From Candidatus Benthicola azotiphorus (GTDB lineage Bacteria; Gemmatimonadota; Gemmatimonadetes; Palauibacterales; Palauibacteraceae): DNA of 13,519 bases. The stretch lies in the NCBI GenBank assembly GCA_947581745.1, contig CANPVW010000138.1, positions 1 through 13,519 on the forward strand, given 5' to 3'. The notes beneath the pieces were generated by a model that did not search any database, had not been told where the DNA came from, and saw only the letters and a list, made by a program, of their open reading frames with translations. Positions 5,248 to 12,355 of this stretch are shown here, in pieces. Numbering within the stretch: the stretch's first letter is position 1; every line of letters starts with the position of its first letter. Both the position numbers and the translations under genes were made by a program.

Positions 5248-8058
5248 CTACCTGTACCCGAACAGCATCGTGTAGATGATGAGGCCCACGATCACAAGTC
5301 CGATCCCGAGCATCGTGAACCCGAACACCCGAACGGCGGTCTCGAACTCCTTCGGGAACGGTTCGACCAGTCGCTCTTCCAGTTTGCCCTCCCGCTGCAT
5401 GCGCTCGTACTCCATCGGTTTGTCGCGCTTCAGCTCATCCACCGGTACGCGACCCGTGAAGATCACGGGGTCCATGGGGAACTTGTCCAGGCGGAAGTGC
5501 GTGTTGAAGAAGTGGATCGTGAAGATGAACGCCACCGCCAGCAGCGCCTCATCGCTGTGGATGATCGTGGCGACGTTGACGAACCACCCCGGAAGCACGT
5601 TCGTGAACAGCTCCGGGAACCACAGGAAGAGTCCCGTGGAGCCGATGATGAACATGCCCCAGAAGACGGCGAAGTAGTCGAACTTCTCCCAGTAGGTGAA
5701 CCGGCCGTAGCGCGGCCGTTCTCCCCTGCCGAAGAACCACTTCACGGACGCCACGAGCTCATGGCCGTCATTCCTGTTGAACATGAGCGAGTCGCGCGAG
5801 AAAATGTACTCCTTCCAGGTCTTCCCCGAGGCCCGCTTCTGCCCCCGGACGTCCACCAGGTGAATGATGAACACAGTGATCAGCGAGATCGCACCCAGGC
5901 GGTGCAGGACGCCCATCGCCTCGAAGCCGCCCACTGCCCGTGAGAACAGCTTCGCCCACCCCATCCAGGAAAACTTCAGGGCCATTCCGGTCGCCGCGAG
6001 GAGCATGAAGCTCAGCAGCATCACGACGTGCAGGATTCGCTGGAACACCGTGAACCGCCGGTACAGCAGTCTTCGCTCCCCGGCCACCGCCTCGGCATGG
6101 ACCTTCCACTCGTGCGGCGATCGCCACAGGCGCCACAGCCAGGCGCCCGTGTGGATCAGCGAGAACGTGAGCACGCCGACCAGCAGCCCGGTCATCGCCC
6201 AGAACGACAGGAACAGCCACGGATACTTGTTCGGGTCGTGGTGCGTGGCGTGCGTCAGGTACCCGGTGAACTTCTCGTTCGCCGCCCGGTGACACTGCGC
6301 GCACGTGTCCACGATGTTGTTCCGGCTGAGCGTCGAGGCCGGGTCCGTGGGGGGCAGGATGCCGTGCGTGCCGTGACAGTCGTAGCACTTCGCCGCCCTG
6401 GCGCCGCCCAGCCTCGACACCTTGCCGTGGTAGGTCTCGAAGAAGGTCTCGGACTCAGGCTCGTGGCACCTTCCGCACTGGCTCATCATCAGCATACGGA
6501 AGTCATCGCGGTCGGTGCGGCTGATCGTGTGCGAGGTGTGGCAGTCTTCGCAGGTCGGATAGGGGTGCTCCTCGCCCTCCGCGTAGTCCCCCCCTTCCGG
6601 ATAGTGGACGCTCTTCCTGAAGTCCTCGGCGATACCGTGGTGACACTGGCCACACGTCGCGGCGACGTTGTTCGGGTTGACGGTGGAGGCCGGGTCGTCG
6701 GCGGGCAGCTCGGTGTGAGCGCCGTGGCAATCGCTGCAGGTCGCCGTGACGACCAGGCCGCTCTCCAGGAGCCCTTTACCGTGAATGCTCATCTCGTAAC
6801 CGCGCACGATGTCGGGACCCTCGTGCTGGAGACGCTTCGCCGCCGGCTCGCCTTCCCGGTGGCAGGTGGCACAGAGCTCGGGAACGTTCCGGGGATAGGT
6901 GGGCGAAGTGGGCGTCTCCTTGTCGCCCGTGGCGTGCTTGTCGTGGCAATCCAGGCACGTGGGCGCGTCCGTCACTCCCTCGGCGGCCAGCCTGCCGTGG
7001 CTGCTCCCGTCGTATTCGGTGACGACCTCCGCGTGACAGATCGAGCAGTCCACCGGCGAAGCGACCGTCTCGCAGGGACGCTCATCGAACACGGGGCTCA
7101 CGTCCGTGTGGCACTGGCCGCAGGCCGTTCCTTTGTGAGCAGAAAGCTCGAACGAATCCGGGTCCACGTACATCGACACGGTGCTGCCGTCGAGCGCGGT
7201 TCCCTCGAGGGCGGGGTCCGAATGGCACTCCAGGCAGTCCGCGTTGGCTATGCCGGCGTCGTAGAACACGCGGCGGATCTGATGCGGCTGGTGGCAGTCC
7301 ACGCATGGTGGGATCTCGTGCGGGGCCTCTTCCCACAGCCGTCCCTCGATCACCTTCGTGTGGACTTCCTCGATCCGCCCGTGACACTGCATGCAGGTGT
7401 TCGCGACGTTGTCCTTGTGGATGCTGGAGCGCGGGTCCGTGTGGGGCAGGATGAAGTGCGAGGTGTGGCAGGACGTGCACACCGCCGTGACGGTCAGTCC
7501 CTGCTCGAAGAGCCCGGCACCGTGGATCGACAGCGAGTAGTTCTCGAGGATCCGGTCCTGGGGAATGTCACGTCTCTCGGATACCTCGGTGCCTTCCTGA
7601 TGGCACTCGCCGCACAGAAACGGGATGTTCATCACGGAAGTCCTCGAAGCCGGATTCCGACTCGAGAGGATGCCGTGTGAGCCGTGGCAGTCGCTGCAGT
7701 CAGGCGCCAGGTCATCTCCGCGAGCGATCGCCTGACCGTGCAGGGACTGTGCGTGCTGCCGGGCCTGCCGGCCGTGACACTGGGCGCAGCTCGGCGCGGG
7801 CGCGTCCGCCGGGTGCGGAAAATCGAGCCCTGCGTGGCAATCCTGGCATCTGAGGCTGCTGTGTACGGACCCGGCCAGTGATTCCTGGCTTACCACGAGC
7901 CGTTCGCCGTTTTCCAGGCTCTGGAAGAACGCGGGGTTCTCGTGACACATCAGGCAGTTGATTTCCTGCGCTCGCGCGGAGCCAGGAACCAGGCAGACGG
8001 CGAAAACCGCGGTCGCGGCGGACCATCGCTTCCAGCTATCGAACATCCGGATTCGCAT
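5248..8058 (-). CDS. Gene D: 19-heme cytochrome c fused to diheme cytochrome b (CbcL-like)
   Basis: I prefer ATG 8058 (936 residues) over the frame's first ATG at 8148, because it begins a Sec signal running MRIRMFDSWKRW to PGSARAQ with likely cleavage near residue 30. The ribosome site before it is only G-rich and weak. Nineteen CXXCH sites occupy residues 35-589. About six transmembrane helices follow from residue 611. Histidines at 677, 719, 733, 834 and 849 repeat gene C's spacing of 42, 14 and 15 residues within its helix pairs, the likely ligands of two b hemes. The first hemes align with those of gene C; the extra hemes include an internal copy of a four-heme unit. The C-terminus adds a last helix (about 910-934) absent from gene C. 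Likely role: inner-membrane menaquinol oxidation with a heme chain long enough to cross much of the periplasm. The exact start is less certain than the gene. Confidence 0.92.
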   Translation of the reverse strand: MRIRMFDSWKRWSAATAVFAVCLVPGSARAQEINCLMCHENPAFFQSLENGERLVVSQESLAGSVHSSLRCQDCHAGLDFPHPADAPAPSCAQCHGRQARQHAQSLHGQAIARGDDLAPDCSDCHGSHGILSSRNPASRTSVMNIPFLCGECHQEGTEVSERRDIPQDRILENYSLSIHGAGLFEQGLTVTAVCTSCHTSHFILPHTDPRSSIHKDNVANTCMQCHGRIEEVHTKVIEGRLWEEAPHEIPPCVDCHQPHQIRRVFYDAGIANADCLECHSDPALEGTALDGSTVSMYVDPDSFELSAHKGTACGQCHTDVSPVFDERPCETVASPVDCSICHAEVVTEYDGSSHGRLAAEGVTDAPTCLDCHDKHATGDKETPTSPTYPRNVPELCATCHREGEPAAKRLQHEGPDIVRGYEMSIHGKGLLESGLVVTATCSDCHGAHTELPADDPASTVNPNNVAATCGQCHHGIAEDFRKSVHYPEGGDYAEGEEHPYPTCEDCHTSHTISRTDRDDFRMLMMSQCGRCHEPESETFFETYHGKVSRLGGARAAKCYDCHGTHGILPPTDPASTLSRNNIVDTCAQCHRAANEKFTGYLTHATHHDPNKYPWLFLSFWAMTGLLVGVLTFSLIHTGAWLWRLWRSPHEWKVHAEAVAGERRLLYRRFTVFQRILHVVMLLSFMLLAATGMALKFSWMGWAKLFSRAVGGFEAMGVLHRLGAISLITVFIIHLVDVRGQKRASGKTWKEYIFSRDSLMFNRNDGHELVASVKWFFGRGERPRYGRFTYWEKFDYFAVFWGMFIIGSTGLFLWFPELFTNVLPGWFVNVATIIHSDEALLAVAFIFTIHFFNTHFRLDKFPMDPVIFTGRVPVDELKRDKPMEYERMQREGKLEERLVEPFPKEFETAVRVFGFTMLGIGLVIVGLIIYTMLFGYR
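6601..6957 (-). repeat. Four-heme unit in gene D, copy 2
   Basis: Residues about 368-486 of gene D hold hemes 12-15 and mirror copy 1 in heme spacing and in the SIHGxGLxExGLxVTAxC block. The copies have diverged, so the duplication is not recent. Confidence 0.75.
7339..7698 (-). repeat. Four-heme unit in gene D, copy 1
   Basis: Residues about 121-240 of gene D hold hemes 4-7. They align with residues 368-486 (hemes 12-15): ENYSLSIHGAGLFEQGLTVT corresponds to RGYEMSIHGKGLLESGLVVT, followed in each by CXXCH, a DPxS block and a second CXXCH. This is a protein-level internal duplication. Confidence 0.75.
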
Positions 8059-8112
8059 CAGGCCCCCGGAAGGAATTGGCGATCTATTCGGTCGTGGCGG
8101 GTCGAGCCCTGC

Positions 8113-8140
8113 GTGGGCGCACACCGCACTCGGCGCCCAC
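8113..8140 (-). promoter_or_regulatory. 8-bp hairpin in the leader of gene D
   Basis: GTGGGCGC and GCGCCCAC are perfectly complementary with a 12-base loop, between the palindrome at 8168-8190 and the start of gene D at 8058. There is no T-run after it. If a promoter lies near 8180, this would be a leader structure of the gene D transcript; otherwise it is an intercistronic stem. Confidence 0.35.
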
Positions 8141-8167
8141 CGTTGCAAGAAGCGGACGCAAAGTCAC

Positions 8168-8190
8168 AATTCGTTGAATGTCAATGAATT
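8168..8190. promoter_or_regulatory. 23-bp near-palindrome, candidate operator before gene D
   Basis: AATTCGTTGA, a three-base spacer ATG, and TCAATGAATT form an inverted repeat with one mismatch in ten. It is clearly more AT-rich than its surroundings and lies between the stop of gene C and the start of gene D. On the minus strand it contains TTGACA (8184-8179), a perfect -35 box. The hexamer 17 bases on (TTGCGT) is a poor -10. The arrangement suggests a repressor site over a promoter, but the binding protein cannot be named. Confidence 0.4.
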
Positions 8191-8238
8191 AACGCGCTTT
8201 GAGGCCGGACGGCGCAACCTCTGTCGCACGCTATCGGG

Positions 8239-10260
8239 TCAAGGTGTCCCATCCGGCGGGGGCGCAACGTCCCCGGCCGTCACCTCGCCCGGCGGGAGGG
8301 CATCGAGCATCTCGGCGACCTCGTCGTCGTACCAGCGCCCGTGCACCGATTGCAGCTCGTGCTCCGGCATCCTCCCGGTGAGCCAGATCCAGCTCATCGG
8401 ATAGACCTCCGGGTGGAAGATCACGAAGAAGAAGTGCCAGACGATGATGGCGAGCATCGCCAGCCAGGCCTCGTAGAAGTGAATGGTCTCCGAGATCGAG
8501 ACGATCCAGGTCGGGGCCAGCGCGGTCGCTATGACCGGGAACCAGAGGACGAGGCCGGTGATGGCCATCAGACCCGTTCCCCACACGAGCGCCCAGTATT
8601 CCGCCTTCTGCGTGTAGTCGTAGCGCCCGAAGCGTGGCCTGCGCTTCGTCCGCCAGGTGTGGAAGCTCATGTTGTCGATGAAGTCCTTCAGGTCCTGGAA
8701 GTTCGGTGCCATCGCACGGAATTCCTCCCGTCCGCGCCGCGAGCGGATCACGTAGACCAGGTGGACGATGGAGAACAGGATGAGGCTCACCCCGGCGATC
8801 CTGTGCGTCACCGAGCGCGCCGGTTCACTCAGGAGGCCGAGCCCGGTCCACTTCACCCACAGCGCCTCCGGGTACCGAAGCGCGAACCCGGTGAGGACGA
8901 GCAGGATGAAGGCGAGGGCCAGGGTGATGTGCTGCGCGATCTGGATGCGGTCGAAGCGGACCACGGCACGCTCGACCTGCTCGCGGCGCCGCTTCTCGAC
9001 CAGGTAGTAGTTGAGAATCAGGGCGTTGTGGATCGCCATGCCGCCGATCACGACCACGATCAGGCTGATGTAGATCGCTGTGACGATCCTCCGTCCGCGG
9101 TTCGTGGCCGCCGCCGCCGCCGCGTGATCGTACGACTGGGCGAAGGCCGGGGTCGCGTCCTCGTGACATTGCCGGCACGTGTCAACGACGTTCGACTCGG
9201 AGATCGACGAGGCCGGATCGGCTTCCGGCAGCACGAGGTGGGCCGTATGGCAGCTCACGCAGGTAGCGGTCTGGGAGTCATCGCGTGCCCTGGCCCAGGC
9301 GTGGTAGCTGTCCTCGTACGACAGGACGACCTCGTCCCGCAAGCTGTATTTGGCGATGATCACCGGATCGCTGTGGCACGTGCCGCAGAGCTCGACCGCC
9401 AGCTGATTCGAGTGCGTGGCCGCGTCCGGGTCGTCGGGGCGGAGGATCAGGTGCTCGCCGTGGCAGTCGGTGCACGTGGGGCTGTCGCCGACGCCCGCCA
9501 TGACGGCTCGCCCGTGAATCGACCGATCGTACTCGGCCCGGATGTTCACGTGACAGGCGCCGCAGGTCGACGCGACGTTGAGCCGGTTGATCTTCGAGCT
9601 GGGGTCGTTATGTCCCTTGAGGTCGTGGACGCCGTGACAGTCTGTACACGTCGCCGCGGCCATGTCGCCGTTGCTGCCGGCCTTGCCATGCACGGATTGC
9701 GCGAACTGCAGGGCCGGAGATGGCAGCTTGACGTACTGATCCGTCAGCAGACCACCGGTGCTGTGGCACGCGGTGCAGGTTTCCGCCACGTGTCCGTGGT
9801 AGGTGCGGCTCTCCGGATCGTCGCTCCTCCGGATGTCGTGCTCTCCGTGGCACCCGGCGCAGGTCGGGGCTCTCTCGTTGCCTCGTGCGAGGGCGTAGCC
9901 GTGCACGCTCTCGGCGTACAGTCGGTTCTCGGATCCGTGGCACGCCTCGCAGCGCACCGGCGTGTATTCGTCGGGGTGGGGAAAGGCGAAGCCACTGTGA
10001 CAGGTGGTGCACGCCATGCCGAACCCGCCGTGCACCGAACCTTCGAACTCGTCCCGGGTCACGATCAGCCGGTCGCCGTCCTCCCGCGCGGAGAAGTTCT
10101 CGGGATCGCCGTGACACATGAAGCAGGTCCGATTCGGGTCCTGCGTCGCTTCCTGGGCCGGCAGCGGCCCGGCCCGGAACGCAGCCACCGACAGGACGCA
10201 CGCGACGGCTCCGAGGCCGCGCGCGAGCGCGGGTCGCCGGACGAGCAGGGACAGCAACAT
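8239..10260 (-). CDS. Gene C: 11-heme cytochrome c fused to diheme cytochrome b (CbcL-like)
   Basis: I place the start at ATG 10260, giving 673 residues, because GGAG lies 7 bases upstream and a normal Sec signal follows (MLLSLLVRRPALARG... ending PLPAQ). The frame is open to 10371 but the extra 37 residues are not signal-like. Residues 46-366 carry eleven CXXCH sites. A hinge with six alanines leads to a membrane domain from about residue 391 with about five helices. Histidines at 444, 486, 500, 594 and 609 have the spacing of diheme cytochrome b subunits of the formate dehydrogenase gamma / Ni-Fe hydrogenase b type. Periplasmic multiheme c followed by membrane b is the architecture of Geobacter CbcL, so a menaquinol oxidase that passes electrons outward is the likely role. 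Gene D is a larger paralogue. Use of the reverse direction, feeding the quinone pool, cannot be excluded. Confidence 0.92.
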   Translation of the reverse strand: MLLSLLVRRPALARGLGAVACVLSVAAFRAGPLPAQEATQDPNRTCFMCHGDPENFSAREDGDRLIVTRDEFEGSVHGGFGMACTTCHSGFAFPHPDEYTPVRCEACHGSENRLYAESVHGYALARGNERAPTCAGCHGEHDIRRSDDPESRTYHGHVAETCTACHSTGGLLTDQYVKLPSPALQFAQSVHGKAGSNGDMAAATCTDCHGVHDLKGHNDPSSKINRLNVASTCGACHVNIRAEYDRSIHGRAVMAGVGDSPTCTDCHGEHLILRPDDPDAATHSNQLAVELCGTCHSDPVIIAKYSLRDEVVLSYEDSYHAWARARDDSQTATCVSCHTAHLVLPEADPASSISESNVVDTCRQCHEDATPAFAQSYDHAAAAAATNRGRRIVTAIYISLIVVVIGGMAIHNALILNYYLVEKRRREQVERAVVRFDRIQIAQHITLALAFILLVLTGFALRYPEALWVKWTGLGLLSEPARSVTHRIAGVSLILFSIVHLVYVIRSRRGREEFRAMAPNFQDLKDFIDNMSFHTWRTKRRPRFGRYDYTQKAEYWALVWGTGLMAITGLVLWFPVIATALAPTWIVSISETIHFYEAWLAMLAIIVWHFFFVIFHPEVYPMSWIWLTGRMPEHELQSVHGRWYDDEVAEMLDALPPGEVTAGDVAPPPDGTP

Positions 10261-10287
10261 GGGCGATCTCCGGTGTATTCCGCTCAA

Positions 10288-10311
10288 CGTGAAGCGGGGA
10301 AGCGCTTCACG
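10288..10311 (-). promoter_or_regulatory. 9-bp perfect hairpin in the leader of gene C
   Basis: CGTGAAGCG and CGCTTCACG are perfectly complementary around a six-base loop. The hairpin lies 27 bases before the ATG of gene C and leaves the ribosome site (GGAG) free. No T-run follows on the minus strand, so it is not a standard terminator. It could stabilise or process the mRNA between genes B and C, or be a DNA operator. Confidence 0.45.
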
Positions 10312-10320
10312 GCCCGGAAC

Positions 10321-10336
10321 AGCATCTTTCGTGCCG
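10321..10336 (-). promoter_or_regulatory. Sigma-54-like promoter element before gene C
   Basis: On the minus strand the sequence CGGCACGAAAGATGCT matches the sigma-54 consensus TGGCACGNNNNTTGCW except at two positions. It keeps the essential GG and GC ten bases apart. It lies in the 114-base gap between genes B and C. The predicted transcript start, about 12 bases after the GC, is near 10310, at the foot of the hairpin at 10288-10311. No activator site was identified. A single match found by eye could be chance. Confidence 0.32.
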
Positions 10337-10374
10337 GAAACGACTTGCAATCGTAGGGCACTCGGCGCCATTGC

Positions 10375-12354
10375 TCAGGACGATTCGTCCGAGCCGAGCG
10401 GCGGCTGCGGATGACACGCCACGCAGTCGTTCGGGGCGTAGTGATCCACGCGATCGTCGTGGCACACCGTGCACACGTTGCGGGACCACGAGTCGATGCC
10501 GGCCACGGCCTCGCCGTGACAGATCGCACAACCCTGGTGCACCACGGGGGGATGGATCGCCTTCACTCCCTCCCGGTGGCAGGCCAGGCACCTCACCTCC
10601 GGCTGGTGGTGAGCACCGTGGCACCGTTCGCACAGATCCGCTCCGGGGCGCGTCGGCGGGTTGCCGTGGCACATGGCGCAGTCGAATCCGAGCTCCGTGT
10701 GCCGGGCGTGCGGAAAGTCCCCGACGCCGGTGCGAATGACACCGCCGGGAGGTCCGGGCGTGCCCTCGTGACACCGTTCGCACGCCATCGCGCCGCTGTG
10801 GTGGCAGTCCGAGCATATCTCGGGCGACGCGAGCGAGATCTTGCCGTGGTCGTCCATTGACGTGTGGCAGAAGGTGCACGACAGGTTGGCCCGCGTGACG
10901 TGCGGCTCGTGCCGGAACGAACGCCCCCGCCATTCTCCACGTTGATCCTCGATGCCCGAGTGGCAGCGCAGGCACTGGTTCTCGCTCACCGGCTGACCCA
11001 GATCCACTTCCGGAGTCTGGTAGTCGATTCCTCCGCTTTCCGAAGCCTCCCGGACGAGCTGCAGGGCGGCGCGGAGAGTCGCATCAGCGTATTCCACATT
11101 GTGGACGCCCTTGCCCACTCGCACCAGTTCCACGTTGCCCCGCGCCAGCTCGAGCAGACTGTCGGCCGCAGCGCGCTGCGTCTCCGATCCGCGGCGACGG
11201 CTGCCCGATGCGGCATCGACCACCTTCGCGACGCGGTCCAGCTTGCGCTCCGCCTCGGCCTGCCAGCCCGGGAGGATGTTCGCGTACCGGATCCCGTGGC
11301 ATGAGAGACAGGCAGCTTCACCCGCTGCCTTCACGTTCTCGTGACCCACCAGTTCCCGCGGAAGGCGGTGACAGCTCTGGCAGGTGACCCTGGCGAGGAA
11401 CATCGCACTGGGATCGTCACCGGTCCCATGCGCTCCGGTGCCCGTGAACATGCGCTGCTGGGCCACGTGCGACCCCTCGTGGCACGACTTGCAGTCGAGG
11501 TCGAACTCGTCGGAGAGGGAGACGATCGCGTGATCGATCGGTCGGTGACAAAGCTGGCACTCCACGTTGTGCTCGGTGAGATGGACCTCGTGTATCAGGG
11601 TCGTGTTCTCGTACTCGGCCAGTCGCTCGGGGAGGTTGTGGCACACGTAGCACCGGTCCTGGTCGGCGGCGCCGGTTCCCGAGGTCACGCGGTCGTGGCA
11701 CGACACGCAGGACACCATGTCCGCCACGTACTGAGGGTGGTCGATGACCCGGCCCTCGACTTCCAGTCGGGGCGGTGAGGAGTGGCACCCCGTGCAACCG
11801 GCGATCGGCTCGCCTGGCGGCTGACCCCTGAAGTGACACAGGAAGCAGGTCTCCTTCGTCACGGCCAGGTGTTCTCCCTGCACGATCTGCGAGTGGCAGC
11901 TCGTGCACCGGAGCTGCTTGCCCCGCCTCAGCTGTATGAGGTGCTGGCGGTGATTGAATCGCACACCGGAGAACACGAGCTCGCCCTCGAGCTTCCGTGT
12001 CGAGTGACAGCCGGATCTGAGACATGCCGCGTCCTCGATCTCGGCCCACGGGCGCGTGCCGTATGATCCCGTGACGTACTTCACCACCTGGTTCGCCGCC
12101 TGCACCTTGCCCATCGCTTCCGCCTTGATGCCCGGCGCGTAGTGGCACTTGATGCACGGCACGTCGTTGTGGCTCGAGCTGGCCCACGACTCGTAGTAGG
12201 GCTTCATGTTGTGGCAGTTGGTACAGAAGCTCGGCTGGGCGCTGTACTCGATGAACCCGAGCGTGCTCAATCCCGCCAGCAGTCCGAACAGGAGCAGGAC
12301 CTGGATGCCGATCAGGACGAGCTTCGACCTGGACTTCCCCCTGAGGAAAGCCAT
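10375..12354 (-). CDS. Gene B: NapC/NirT-type membrane-anchored 22-heme cytochrome c
   Basis: The 659-residue protein starts with a short basic segment and one transmembrane helix (about residues 12-34). CTNCH-NMKP (44-51) and SSHNDVPCIKCH (60-71) follow, the layout of NapC/NirT/NrfH quinol dehydrogenases. I count 22 heme sites: 21 CXXCH and one expanded site, CLRSGCH (CX4CH, residues 111-117). Twelve lie before residue 354 and ten after residue 460. A heme-free helical linker (about 364-438) containing VHN separates the two groups. NapC-family proteins are usually tetraheme, and ImcH of Geobacter is a seven-heme relative, so this is a very extended version. Likely role: menaquinol oxidation at the inner membrane with a long periplasmic heme chain. 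Gene A's stop lies one base upstream. A 114-base gap to gene C follows. Multiheme identity is certain; the quinol dehydrogenase role is inferred from the N-terminus. Confidence 0.93.
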   Translation of the reverse strand: MAFLRGKSRSKLVLIGIQVLLLFGLLAGLSTLGFIEYSAQPSFCTNCHNMKPYYESWASSSHNDVPCIKCHYAPGIKAEAMGKVQAANQVVKYVTGSYGTRPWAEIEDAACLRSGCHSTRKLEGELVFSGVRFNHRQHLIQLRRGKQLRCTSCHSQIVQGEHLAVTKETCFLCHFRGQPPGEPIAGCTGCHSSPPRLEVEGRVIDHPQYVADMVSCVSCHDRVTSGTGAADQDRCYVCHNLPERLAEYENTTLIHEVHLTEHNVECQLCHRPIDHAIVSLSDEFDLDCKSCHEGSHVAQQRMFTGTGAHGTGDDPSAMFLARVTCQSCHRLPRELVGHENVKAAGEAACLSCHGIRYANILPGWQAEAERKLDRVAKVVDAASGSRRRGSETQRAAADSLLELARGNVELVRVGKGVHNVEYADATLRAALQLVREASESGGIDYQTPEVDLGQPVSENQCLRCHSGIEDQRGEWRGRSFRHEPHVTRANLSCTFCHTSMDDHGKISLASPEICSDCHHSGAMACERCHEGTPGPPGGVIRTGVGDFPHARHTELGFDCAMCHGNPPTRPGADLCERCHGAHHQPEVRCLACHREGVKAIHPPVVHQGCAICHGEAVAGIDSWSRNVCTVCHDDRVDHYAPNDCVACHPQPPLGSDESS

Positions 12355-12355
12355 T

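Noticed and set aside
7026..7072. Extra cysteine in RPCETVASPVDCSICH of gene D as a further heme site
   Set aside because: The spacing before CSICH does not make a CXXCH or known expanded site; only CSICH was counted.
6028..7680. Plus-strand open frame of 550 codons opposite gene D
   Set aside because: It is the antisense shadow of the heme-rich region, with no signal, domain or ribosome site.
8059..8148. N-terminal extension of gene D to the ATG at 8148
   Set aside because: The extension is Pro/Arg-rich, would move the Sec signal inside the protein, and overlaps the hairpin in the gap.
8341..10356. Long plus-strand open frame of 671 codons
   Set aside because: It lies opposite gene C, shows no family motif and has low-complexity Arg/Val/His-rich content typical of antisense frames in GC-rich genes. 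Gene C has heme sites and membrane helices throughout.
10261..10371. N-terminal extension of gene C to the ATG at 10371
   Set aside because: The 37 extra residues precede a complete Sec signal and a GGAG ribosome site at 10260, and would bury the signal. The DNA instead holds a hairpin and promoter-like element.
10375..12354. Gene B as a catalytic enzyme such as NrfA or hydroxylamine oxidoreductase
   Set aside because: No CXXCK site and no sign of a P460-type catalytic site; the NapC-type N-terminus and plain heme chain fit electron transfer better.
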